From: Candidatus Sumerlaeota bacterium
Lineage (GTDB): Bacteria > Sumerlaeota > Sumerlaeia > MWCT01
Assembly: GCA_026398545.1 (NCBI GenBank)
Contig: JAPLSR010000389.1
Location: forward strand, 1 to 13,736
Length of the DNA: 13,736 nucleotides
Direction of reading: 5' to 3'
Under the pieces are notes generated by a model, which did not search any database, was not told where the DNA came from, and worked only from the letters and a program-made list of their open reading frames with translations. This document shows positions 1-6,494 of this stretch, one piece after another (positions within the stretch are counted from its first letter, which is position 1; every line of letters starts with the position of its first letter). The position numbers and the translations under genes were made by a program.

Positions 1-721
1 CATAACCTCTGAAACTCTTATGAAACTGTTTTAAACTTTGAAACTGTGCCGGTAATGGGATAAAGTTGCTTAGCAGGCTTAAAAAGCATTCAAGGGGAAG
101 CCCCATCACGTTGAAATAATCCCCCTCAACGTGGTGAATGAGACGCTCTCCTATCCCCTGGATGCCGTATGCCCCCGCCTTGTCAAGTGAATCGCCGCTT
201 TTTAGATACCGTTCAAGCGTCCTTTGCGTGAATCGTTTAAAAAAGACCCTCGTGCTCACGGCATCCATGCCTACTCCGCCGAAGTCGCCGACGCTACATG
301 GCTTTGGCGACGGAGTGCGGCTGCGAAGGCCGGGCAGGACATTCTCCGTGCCAGCGAGGGCGACTGCCACGCCCGTGATGACGATGTGCGCCCTGCCGCG
401 CAGTATGAGAAGCATGCGGCGCGCATCCTCAATATCCTTAGGTTTTCCCAGAATCTTATCATCAAGACAGACAATTGTATCCGCGCCAATGACAAGGGCG
501 TTTTTGTGGCGGGAGGCGACATCTTTTGCCTTTGCAAGCGCCGCCTTGAGCGCAAACTCCCTGTGGGTTTTATAAGGAATGACAGACTCATCCACCCTGC
601 TGGGGTCAATAGCGAAATCAAGACCGAGCTGTTCGAGGAGATATTTGCGCCTGGGTGAGGCAGAGGCGAGGATGATTTTCCGTTTTATCTCCTGTGGTTC
701 ATTTTTGTGGACAATAGCCAA
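1..721 (-). CDS. maf: Maf-family nucleotide pyrophosphatase, 3' end off the window, with in-frame repeat insertion
   Basis: Maf proteins are cytoplasmic pyrophosphatases that hydrolyse non-canonical or modified nucleoside triphosphates. The reading frame is open from 721 to the left edge (240 codons, no stop seen). Visible family motifs are SASPRR (residues 20-25), the IGADTIV block (78-84) with the catalytic-type Asp81, GKP (92-94), STRVFF (156-161), DKAGAYGIQG (180-189) and GDYFNVMGLPL (200-210). No ATG lies before the first motif. I chose TTG at 721 because GAGGA sits 9 nt upstream and an in-frame TAA, which is the stop of the lipoprotein gene, bounds the frame. The block between residues 122 and 156 is about 23 residues longer than in E. 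coli YhdE or B. subtilis Maf as I remember them. That excess matches a palindromic element (residues about 128-152). The C-terminal tail after residue 222 is encoded by AGTTTCA-type repeats. The family call is secure; activity despite the insertion is unknown. Confidence 0.93.
   Translation of the reverse strand, partial: MAIVHKNEPQEIKRKIILASASPRRKYLLEQLGLDFAIDPSRVDESVIPYKTHREFALKAALAKAKDVASRHKNALVIGADTIVCLDDKILGKPKDIEDARRMLLILRGRAHIVITGVAVALAGTENVLPGLRSRTPSPKPCSVGDFGGVGMDAVSTRVFFKRFTQRTLERYLKSGDSLDKAGAYGIQGIGERLIHHVEGDYFNVMGLPLECFLSLLSNFIPLPAQFQSLKQFHKSFRGY
11..45. repeat. Irregular GAAACT repeat within the 3' part of the Maf frame
   Basis: GAAACT occurs at 11-16, 22-27 and 40-45, with the variant TAAACT at 32-37, at spacings of 8 to 11 nt. 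On the minus strand this reads as AGTTTC units. They encode the Phe/Lys/Ser-rich tail after the conserved end of Maf, so the gene probably runs into a repeat instead of ending at its ancestral stop. Confidence 0.6.
269..334 (+). repeat. Mosaic palindromic element, copy 1 (module B beside the loop of module A, inside maf)
   Basis: The outer module A starts GCCTACTCCGCC and ends CGGCTGCGAAGGCCGGG. Between the arms lies module B (285-310), a 26-nt imperfect palindrome with arms TCGCC and GGCGA and the apex GCTACATGGC, followed by CGGAGTG. In module B, 5 G-C or A-T pairs are followed by one G-T pair, one A-T pair and one mismatch, then the apex pairs. The element is about 66 nt, a multiple of three, and lies in frame in the Maf gene on the opposite strand. 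Three more copies lie at 7478, 10874 and 11581. Confidence 0.85.
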
Positions 722-739
722 AGAGGGATATCCTCGGAA

Positions 740-1543
740 TTATTTAACAACCTGACGGATGTCGGGGTGTTCAAGAACCATGTCCACCTCGACGGTGCCG
801 TCCTGGTTATATCTGGTATCAACAACCCTGGCGCCCCGGATAATACCCTCCACGCGGGCGCGTATGCGGTCATCCGTGGTCATGAAATTTTCAACCGTGG
901 TGCTGCCTGTGATAACAACACCCTTGAGTTGTTCAAGTATCAGGCGCAAGCCATCCATTCGGGCGGCATCTTCAGCCATGAGGCGCGCCTGGGCGGCAGT
1001 CCTTTGCCCCGGGATTGTTCTGGATTCCGGCGCTGGCGGCGGGGGCACAGGTTCCGAGGGGGGGATAATCTTTGCAAGGGGATGCATATTGAGACGCAGT
1101 TTTACTTCAAAGGAGCCATCATCCAGTTCCTGCTCCGAGACCACCTCGGCTCCGGCAACAAGACCATCCACCTGAGTGCGAATCTCATCACTCTCCGTCA
1201 TGAAGTTCTTGACGATGGTCTTAGCGCTGACGCGCACGCCCTCAATTTGTTCAAGGAGGTTGCGCTGGGCATCCACCTTGGCCGCCTGTTTGGCAAGGAG
1301 TTTTCCCTGGGTGGTGCTGGCGGGAGCGGCGGGCGGCACCCCATGCCCGATGGCGATGATATCGCCCTCAGCCCAGGACATATCTGCTGTCTGTGGCGGC
1401 GGCAACGTTCCCTCAATTGGCACAACTTCAGCGACACCTCTGCCGGTTACCTTGATATAAACAGGGACTGTGCTATGGCATGAGGTAATTAACGCACCGA
1501 GGCAAAGTAAAAGCATCAGCGAGCCGAAACGAATAATTCTCAT
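740..1543 (-). CDS. LPP20-like lipoprotein with two tandem repeats
   Basis: This is a predicted envelope lipoprotein of 267 residues. The N-terminus has Arg at residues 2 and 5, a hydrophobic stretch (6-20) and a lipobox ITSC with the lipidated Cys22. Two homologous domains follow, about residues 81-152 and 183-258. Each has an Ala-rich helix, an 'LEQ(I/L)xGV' turn, 'T(I/T)V(K/E)NFMT', an acidic 'D(E/R)IR' segment, 'V(D/E)G' and a terminal 'DGxxEV' strand. A proline-rich linker (161-172) separates them. This arrangement fits the LPP20 family of surface lipoproteins, whose function is generally unknown or envelope-related. The start is supported by GGGGGAG 5 nt upstream of the ATG. The stop lies 18 nt before the proposed maf start in the same frame, so the two genes are probably co-transcribed. 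The family call is good; the role is unknown. Confidence 0.85.
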   Translation of the reverse strand: MRIIRFGSLMLLLCLGALITSCHSTVPVYIKVTGRGVAEVVPIEGTLPPPQTADMSWAEGDIIAIGHGVPPAAPASTTQGKLLAKQAAKVDAQRNLLEQIEGVRVSAKTIVKNFMTESDEIRTQVDGLVAGAEVVSEQELDDGSFEVKLRLNMHPLAKIIPPSEPVPPPPAPESRTIPGQRTAAQARLMAEDAARMDGLRLILEQLKGVVITGSTTVENFMTTDDRIRARVEGIIRGARVVDTRYNQDGTVEVDMVLEHPDIRQVVK

Positions 1544-1704
1544 AGATACTCCCCCTTTTTTCAGTCCGCCTCAGGCGGACAAAATGAATGAAGAAACTCC
1601 TTCAAAAACCGCCACGGGTCAAGAAAAATAGGTTATTGTGAAAGTCCTGTAATATTACCACAAAGACTCAAAGTCACGAAGTTCTTCAAGACTTTACATT
1701 TCTG
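1544..1704. other. 161-nt gap between the lipoprotein gene and the 77-residue gene
   Basis: No gene is visible here. The gap holds the perfect hairpin at 1564-1580 and an imperfect stem at 1670-1695, made of AAAGTC/GACTTT around GAAG/CTTC with a TT loop. An A-rich CACAAAGACTCAAAG stretch (1660-1674) overlaps the second structure. Neither stem is followed by a T-run in the direction of transcription, so I do not call a rho-independent terminator. I find no convincing promoter for the lipoprotein gene. Confidence 0.5.
1564..1580. repeat. Perfect 17-nt hairpin GTCCGCC-TCA-GGCGGAC
   Basis: A 7-bp perfect GC-rich stem with a 3-nt loop lies 21 nt upstream of the lipoprotein start, in its leader. 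On the minus strand it is followed by TGAAAAAAGG, and then by the Shine-Dalgarno. It lacks a T-run on either side, so it is more likely an inserted short palindrome or a leader structure than a terminator. Confidence 0.75.
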
Positions 1705-1938
1705 TCATATCCGGCGGTATCTGCGCAGTTGTCCTTCTTCGCGCCATTGCTCCCAGAGGCGGTGGAAACGGCTTTCATAAAGATTCTCAAAGAGGTCAAG
1801 ATGCTCAGGGTCAATCTCCATACAGCGTTCGCGCAGTTTTTCAATCTCAATGGCGATATCCACCCACGGGAGGTCGGAATAAAGGATGAGGGAGGCAATG
1901 CGGTCGGCGCCTCGTTTCAATTCTTCTGCCGGTTCCAT
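1705..1938 (-). CDS. Small hypothetical protein, 77 residues
   Basis: I do not recognise this family. The frame could start at 1995, inside the flippase gene. The ATG at 1938 is preferred because GGAG lies 8 nt upstream and the start then falls 4 nt after the flippase stop (1943), a typical operon spacing. The protein is soluble and rich in charged residues. It is mostly helical by eye, acidic in the middle (IAIEIEKLRER, then EIDPEHLDLFE), aromatic around 'LYESRFHRLWEQW' and basic at the end (RRYRRI). There is no signal peptide or membrane segment. Tight coupling to the flippase suggests co-translation, possibly a cytoplasmic partner, but that is inference. Confidence 0.7.
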   Translation of the reverse strand: MEPAEELKRGADRIASLILYSDLPWVDIAIEIEKLRERCMEIDPEHLDLFENLYESRFHRLWEQWREEGQLRRYRRI

Positions 1939-1942
1939 AAGT

Positions 1943-3379
1943 TCAACTCCATGACTTAAATAGCAAGTGCAGGCACAAAAGATATGTTGCGCCACAAATC
2001 ACCGCCCCCGACACAACCTGAATCAGTATATGAATAGGCATCCATGTTAGAATAAGGCACGGGAGACATGCGGCAAGACATGAAATGATAATAATACCAA
2101 ATGGGCGCGGTTCGAACAACTTCCGCCACTCAAGGCGCGCGGCGTGCTTGATTACGAAAACATAAAATACCACCTGCCCCATTGTGGCGATGACGAGTCC
2201 GAGCGCCACGCCAACCGGTCCCATCCTCGCCGCCAGTATCAGGCTCAATGTCAGATTCGCCACCAAGTCAAACGCCGCCCCGACTATGACACTCCTTGTC
2301 TTCCCCAGCGCAAATAAAATGGACTGAAAGGAGATTATCCTCAGCGGGAGCATCAGTAGATATATGCGAAAGACAGGCACGGCGGCAAGATAGGACTCCG
2401 TATAAAGGATGAGGTAAATCTTCGGTGCAAAAATCATGAGGAACCCAAAGAGTGGAAAGAGGATGAGAGCCGTCTTGACAGACGCATTTCTGAAGAGTGT
2501 GGCAAATTCCTCCCACATGCCCTCATGTCTGAGGCGGGAAATCTCGGGAATAACCACCGCAGAGATGGAGCCAATCAGGATGCCGATGAAGGGTATCTCC
2601 TGCGCACCGTATTGATAAACCGCCAGGTCCTTCACAGTGAAAAGGAAGGAGACAAGCATCCTGTCCAGTCCGCATGAAAGGACGTCTATCATGCTATTCA
2701 ATCCGAGAGGAAGGATATAGATAACCTGCTCTCTGAGGAGGGATGAAGAGAAAGCGGGCGGCTCTACCGAGACGAGGCGACGGCATACGGCAAAACCGAC
2801 AAGGAATCTTGCCAAATTTACAACTCCCAGGAGATAAAAGACACTCTGTATGGGCATGTGTAAGAGGACGGGCATGACCACCGCCGTAAAATGAAGCACT
2901 GTGAAGAGGATGCTGAGTCCCGCCATAAGTGTGTGACGGTTGATGGCAATCAGGATGGCATCGCCAAAACTTGCCGCCAGGACAAAAAGGAGATAAAGGC
3001 ATGATGCCCTGATGAGAGAGGCAAGCGGGGGGTTGGTAAACTTCACTGCAAGCCAGTCCGACAGGAAAAAGGCGGCAATGGTGGTGACGACACCGAGATA
3101 ACTGAGGATGACGACGGACTGGTAGAAAAATCCCTTTTTTCGCCCGCCCGAAAGATTGGGAAGGAAATAATAAATACTTGTCGGCACCCCGAAGAGGAAG
3201 AGCATGGAGAAGAGATTGATAACCAGCATGGTCTGCTGATAGGAACCGTTCATCTCCTTTGTGAGGGCGCGCGCAAAAATGATATTGATAAGGAAAAGAT
3301 TGAGGGAGCTAAAGAGTTTGCTCAGGCTGACAATGCCGACCTTTTTACTGAGGTCCCCCATGCGAAGGTATTGCATCAT
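1943..3379 (-). CDS. Polysaccharide flippase (Wzx/MATE-like)
   Basis: This is a 478-residue polytopic inner-membrane protein of the MOP exporter superfamily, which flips lipid-linked oligosaccharides from the cytoplasmic to the outer leaflet. The N-terminus carries the typical pattern 'KVGIVSLSKLFSSLNLFLINIIFARALTK' (split over residues 13-41), followed by 'GSYQQTMLVINLFSMLFLFGVP'. About 12 hydrophobic segments can be counted, and the length is usual for Wzx or polysaccharide-synthesis-type exporters. Tandem ATGs begin the frame at 3379 and 3376, and a third at residue 7; none has a clear Shine-Dalgarno, so the start is uncertain by a few residues. It lies 84 nt downstream of the kelch gene on the same strand and is followed 4 nt later by the small gene. 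Its substrate is probably the glycan assembled by the glycosyltransferases on the other strand (inference). Confidence 0.9.
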   Translation of the reverse strand: MMQYLRMGDLSKKVGIVSLSKLFSSLNLFLINIIFARALTKEMNGSYQQTMLVINLFSMLFLFGVPTSIYYFLPNLSGGRKKGFFYQSVVILSYLGVVTTIAAFFLSDWLAVKFTNPPLASLIRASCLYLLFVLAASFGDAILIAINRHTLMAGLSILFTVLHFTAVVMPVLLHMPIQSVFYLLGVVNLARFLVGFAVCRRLVSVEPPAFSSSLLREQVIYILPLGLNSMIDVLSCGLDRMLVSFLFTVKDLAVYQYGAQEIPFIGILIGSISAVVIPEISRLRHEGMWEEFATLFRNASVKTALILFPLFGFLMIFAPKIYLILYTESYLAAVPVFRIYLLMLPLRIISFQSILFALGKTRSVIVGAAFDLVANLTLSLILAARMGPVGVALGLVIATMGQVVFYVFVIKHAARLEWRKLFEPRPFGIIIISCLAACLPCLILTWMPIHILIQVVSGAVICGATYLLCLHLLFKSWS

Positions 3380-3385
3380 AATGGT

Positions 3386-3405
3386 TTCAAGTTTGAAGTT
3401 TAGGG
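3386..3405. repeat. GTTTCAA/GTTTGAA repeat upstream of the flippase
   Basis: The sequence contains the short palindrome TTCAAGTTTGAA and a following GAAGTTTAGG. It resembles the GAAACT repeat at 11-45 in composition and unit length. It lies in the flippase leader, where a Shine-Dalgarno would be expected, and none is visible. Confidence 0.4.
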
Positions 3406-3463
3406 TTAATGATAGAACATTGTTAAAGGTTGTGGAAAATCAGACAGGCGTCAACAAAAGACT

Positions 3464-6346
3464 TCACTTTTCATTGGCAAGAAATACCATATCCGCCACA
3501 TCAATAATACCGTCCCTGTTCACATCGGCATAGGGGAGCTCATCCTCCTTGAAGGGAACTAAACCGAGAATGTGGCTGATGATTCGCTCCGCGTCCACTC
3601 CATTTTTTGGACTGAAATCGAGCATCCAGAGGGAATTATCAGGAGAACTTGGAAACCAGGGTTTTCCCTTTGCGTGGTAGACAATGATGGCATTTTGACT
3701 TCTATCATAGACGAATTGGGAGTTGGCAAAGATGGGAGTGTTTGGGATGTTCAGGGGAACCCAGTCTTCGCCGGTCCATTCAAGGATTTTATCAGTATTG
3801 GCGCCAAAGAGTGTAACGCGGCATCGCGCGCGGTTGAATATCATGGCTGCCGGAAAGAAATCAGGCGGATGAGCGGGAAAGCACTGCCGCCAAATCGAGC
3901 CGTTATATGTCCATGTATCGTATAAAGGATAACCACTCTCATCTTCTCCGCCATAAAGCACGATTTCGCTCCGGTTCTCGTTATAAGCCATAACATGCCC
4001 CAATCTTGCCTGTGGTGAAGTTGTGGGATGTTCCTCGCTCCAGGTCTCTCCATTCCATGCCCATGTGTCATTGGCAAAATACATAATCTCGTTGTGGTTT
4101 GCATTTTCAAATTCCACTCTTCCTCCGAAGATAATCATTTTATGCCGCCTTGCATCATAGGTCATTGCAGTGTAATATCTTGGGGGCGGTGATTCTTTCG
4201 GATAAATTTCCTTCCAAGTATCACCGTTCCATAACCATGTTCGATTGTCAGGATACATAACCCAGGGAATACATTTTTCACCACCAAAACCAATCCATTC
4301 ATTCAGACAACAATCAAAATTTACAGAGAGATTGGTGGGATATGGCACGTCAGATTTATCCCAGAGCCATTTCCATCCTCCATCTTGCCATTGCCACATT
4401 GCCGGTGTGCGATCATCACAACCAATTGTAACTTCTTGATGAGCAATATCTCCCATGAGGTATAAAGAATCGTATATTGAGTCATGGAATAAATTATAGA
4501 CAGGAGCCATCGGCCACTTTGAATCGGGGGCGATTAAGTGTTTGGTATCCGAGGTTAGTTCAAAGGTGAGAAGGAAACTATCCCGGTAGTATTCTCCGAT
4601 AAGAGTTAAATTGCGGCGGGGGTCAAAAGCCATGTTGGGTTCAATAATAAATATATTAAATGTATATTCCTTCATTATTTTTAATTCTGTGTCATCCCAA
4701 ACCCAGTGTTCTGTTTGGAGTTTGTTATTTATAGCAATGTCTATCATGTGAATCTGATTTGTAACAGGGTCAATATATAATGAGCCAATCTGAAAAAATA
4801 CATCACGTGGGAACTCAAAACTTTTATCCGGGGTTCTTTTCCAGATATGCCCATCCCAGAGCCAATGTTCATAATACATCTGAGAATTGCCCGATATTTC
4901 TTGGAAATAAAAAATAAATGAATGAATGGTTTTTCTTAAGGAATCTGAAACGATTCCCCAGTTTCCCAAGGTGGGAATAATCTCCGGAAATTCCTGTTTC
5001 CAGTCATGCCCATCCCAAATCCATTGTTCAAATGACACATCACAGTCATTACCATTACATGAATATTTTTCACCGATTAAAAGGGGAACTTTTCGCTCAA
5101 AATCATAAGCCAACTGCCCGCCATATTGAAATACAGGATAAGTAGTCGGAGAATCCTGATACCAATCCTTTCCCGTCCAGTGCCAGGTTTCGTATTCTAT
5201 GACGGGATAATCTTTTGTGGTTTGAGTAAATAAGATGATTCCCGAAGTATTATAATCCGATGTCATCGTATTGAATCGCATATCCCGTGGTCTTTGTGTG
5301 CAAAATTTAGGAGTCCATTGCCTGTCTTCAAAGGAATAGACATCCCCATTGTATCCGATAAGAAGCATTTCGGAGTGAATTGCGTCATAAAATAATTTTC
5401 CGTAAGGGAGAACAGATTGAACAGGAAACACCATGCGCCAAAAGCTGCCATCCCATTCCCATGTCGTTTCCTGACCAAAGAAATTATCACCTACAAGATA
5501 GACTAAGCGATTGCGCATACGGTCAAAACATCCGCCTATCTCATATGATAATTGAGGAAGGTTAGGATCAAATCGGATTATAAAATTTTCACCGTCCCAT
5601 GCGTCCCCATAAGGAAAAAGACAAACCTTTTCTTCCATCGGATTATATATCGGAATATAACGAAAATAAGTGGGAGCAGGTCGGTTAATTTCTATTGTTC
5701 GAAGACTCCATGTAGCACCATCCCATTCCCAGCCTTTATATTTATGTAAATAATCATCATAATCCATAATTAATAAAACGCCCCTTTTTTCATCAAAAGC
5801 CGCATCAGAGATGGACGGGGTGTCATAGGAGAAAGGACCCGTAGTTACTTTATCTTCAAGCCGCCAGTCATTACCATCCCATGTCCAATGGTCACTCAGG
5901 TGTTCATTATAAGTGCCAGCGTAGCCCCCCATCAAATGGGTTACATTTCTTTTTGTATCATAAAAAATAAGGGGGACATGCCGATCAGAAGGTGAAGTTT
6001 GCGATTCCCGTTTTACCCAGCGACTTCCCTGCAACTCCCAAACCTGGCTATTAACCCAGAGAACACAGGTGGAACGGGAACGGTCATATACTAAGCGGGC
6101 ATCATATGAATCCGGCGGTTCATTTTCCGTGGAAATAGGACTCCATGTCATTCCATCCCATTCCCAAAGTGTTCCGTTGACAAGGTGCACAACCCGACCT
6201 CGCACTTCGTCATATACCATTAAAATGTTATAGTCTCTATCATAGAAAGGATATCCTTTATCGAGGCATTTCCATTCGGGAAGGGCAAAGGCGGACGGCG
6301 AGAGAAGGCAGATCATGTAAATTATCAGGGATATGTATTTAACCAT
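3464..6346 (-). CDS. Secreted kelch-like beta-propeller protein with dockerin-like C-terminus
   Basis: This 960-residue exported protein has a signal peptide: a Lys at residue 3, a hydrophobic core and the cleavage-like end PSAFA at about residue 22. About 16-17 repeats of some 50 residues follow, each containing a 'W-x-W-[DN]-G-x-x-W' strand (for example WEWDGMTW, WTWDGNDW, WLWNGDTW, WAWNGETW). Several are preceded by 'YD..R..-hydrophobic-GG' as in kelch blades, so several propellers are likely. The C-terminus has a degenerate helix 'GVDAERIISHILGLVP' and then a calcium loop 'DVNRDGIIDVAD' with ligands at residues 941, 943, 945 and 952. This matches a dockerin type I pair with one degraded repeat. 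The start is supported by AAGGAG 8 nt before the ATG. The gene is visibly AT-rich (sampled 60-nt lines 33-47% GC) compared with its neighbours. Ligand and partner are unknown. Confidence 0.9.
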   Translation of the reverse strand: MVKYISLIIYMICLLSPSAFALPEWKCLDKGYPFYDRDYNILMVYDEVRGRVVHLVNGTLWEWDGMTWSPISTENEPPDSYDARLVYDRSRSTCVLWVNSQVWELQGSRWVKRESQTSPSDRHVPLIFYDTKRNVTHLMGGYAGTYNEHLSDHWTWDGNDWRLEDKVTTGPFSYDTPSISDAAFDEKRGVLLIMDYDDYLHKYKGWEWDGATWSLRTIEINRPAPTYFRYIPIYNPMEEKVCLFPYGDAWDGENFIIRFDPNLPQLSYEIGGCFDRMRNRLVYLVGDNFFGQETTWEWDGSFWRMVFPVQSVLPYGKLFYDAIHSEMLLIGYNGDVYSFEDRQWTPKFCTQRPRDMRFNTMTSDYNTSGIILFTQTTKDYPVIEYETWHWTGKDWYQDSPTTYPVFQYGGQLAYDFERKVPLLIGEKYSCNGNDCDVSFEQWIWDGHDWKQEFPEIIPTLGNWGIVSDSLRKTIHSFIFYFQEISGNSQMYYEHWLWDGHIWKRTPDKSFEFPRDVFFQIGSLYIDPVTNQIHMIDIAINNKLQTEHWVWDDTELKIMKEYTFNIFIIEPNMAFDPRRNLTLIGEYYRDSFLLTFELTSDTKHLIAPDSKWPMAPVYNLFHDSIYDSLYLMGDIAHQEVTIGCDDRTPAMWQWQDGGWKWLWDKSDVPYPTNLSVNFDCCLNEWIGFGGEKCIPWVMYPDNRTWLWNGDTWKEIYPKESPPPRYYTAMTYDARRHKMIIFGGRVEFENANHNEIMYFANDTWAWNGETWSEEHPTTSPQARLGHVMAYNENRSEIVLYGGEDESGYPLYDTWTYNGSIWRQCFPAHPPDFFPAAMIFNRARCRVTLFGANTDKILEWTGEDWVPLNIPNTPIFANSQFVYDRSQNAIIVYHAKGKPWFPSSPDNSLWMLDFSPKNGVDAERIISHILGLVPFKEDELPYADVNRDGIIDVADMVFLANEK

Positions 6347-6370
6347 CCCCCCAACTCCTTAAGTAAGGAA

Positions 6371-6399
6371 TATATAGTGTGGGGGGCAAAAGAAGTCAA
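6371..6399 (-). promoter_or_regulatory. Sigma70-type promoter for the kelch/dockerin gene
   Basis: On the minus strand TTGACT (6399-6394) is separated by exactly 17 nt from TATATA (6376-6371). Transcription would start near 6364, about 18 nt before the gene's ATG, just upstream of or at the Shine-Dalgarno AAGGAG. The short leader makes the exact start site uncertain. Confidence 0.6.
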
Positions 6400-6407
6400 C
6401 AAAAGTC

Positions 6408-6436
6408 TTTACAGTGGCGGAGGATGGATTTACAAA
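6408..6436 (+). promoter_or_regulatory. Possible promoter for the rightward glycan operon
   Basis: TTTACA (6408-6413) and TACAAA (6431-6436) are spaced by 17 nt, and the start would fall near 6443. A small inverted repeat CACTT-AGTA-AAGTG (6437-6450) covers that start and could be an operator. A weaker alternative -10, TATAAG, lies at 6464-6469 without a good -35. The assignment rests on hexamer resemblance only. Confidence 0.35.
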
Positions 6437-6494
6437 CACTTAGTAAAGTGCTGATAAGTCCGCTATAAGAATATGGCATAACCAATTTGGAGGG

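Noticed and set aside
138..658. Overlapping plus-strand and minus-strand open frames around the Maf region
   Set aside because: The Maf frame carries all family motifs. The others are antisense or out-of-frame shadows, partly kept open by the palindromic element, which is free of stops in several frames.
707..1483. 258-codon open frame on the plus strand opposite the lipoprotein gene
   Set aside because: It lies entirely antisense to a gene with lipobox, repeats and Shine-Dalgarno. Its translation is Gly/His/Arg-rich with no domain features, as expected from a shadow of a GC-biased gene.
1564..1580. Rho-independent terminator
   Set aside because: The stem is strong but neither strand has a T-run directly after it. 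On the transcribed strand it lies upstream of a gene start, within the leader.
3400..3460. Sigma70 promoter for the flippase using TTGACG near 3451
   Set aside because: No acceptable -10 hexamer lies 16-18 nt downstream. The TTGAC match may simply reflect the direct repeat there.
3572..3925. Plus-strand open frame within the kelch gene region
   Set aside because: It is antisense to the last propeller blades and the dockerin tail, which are strongly supported by repeating motifs.
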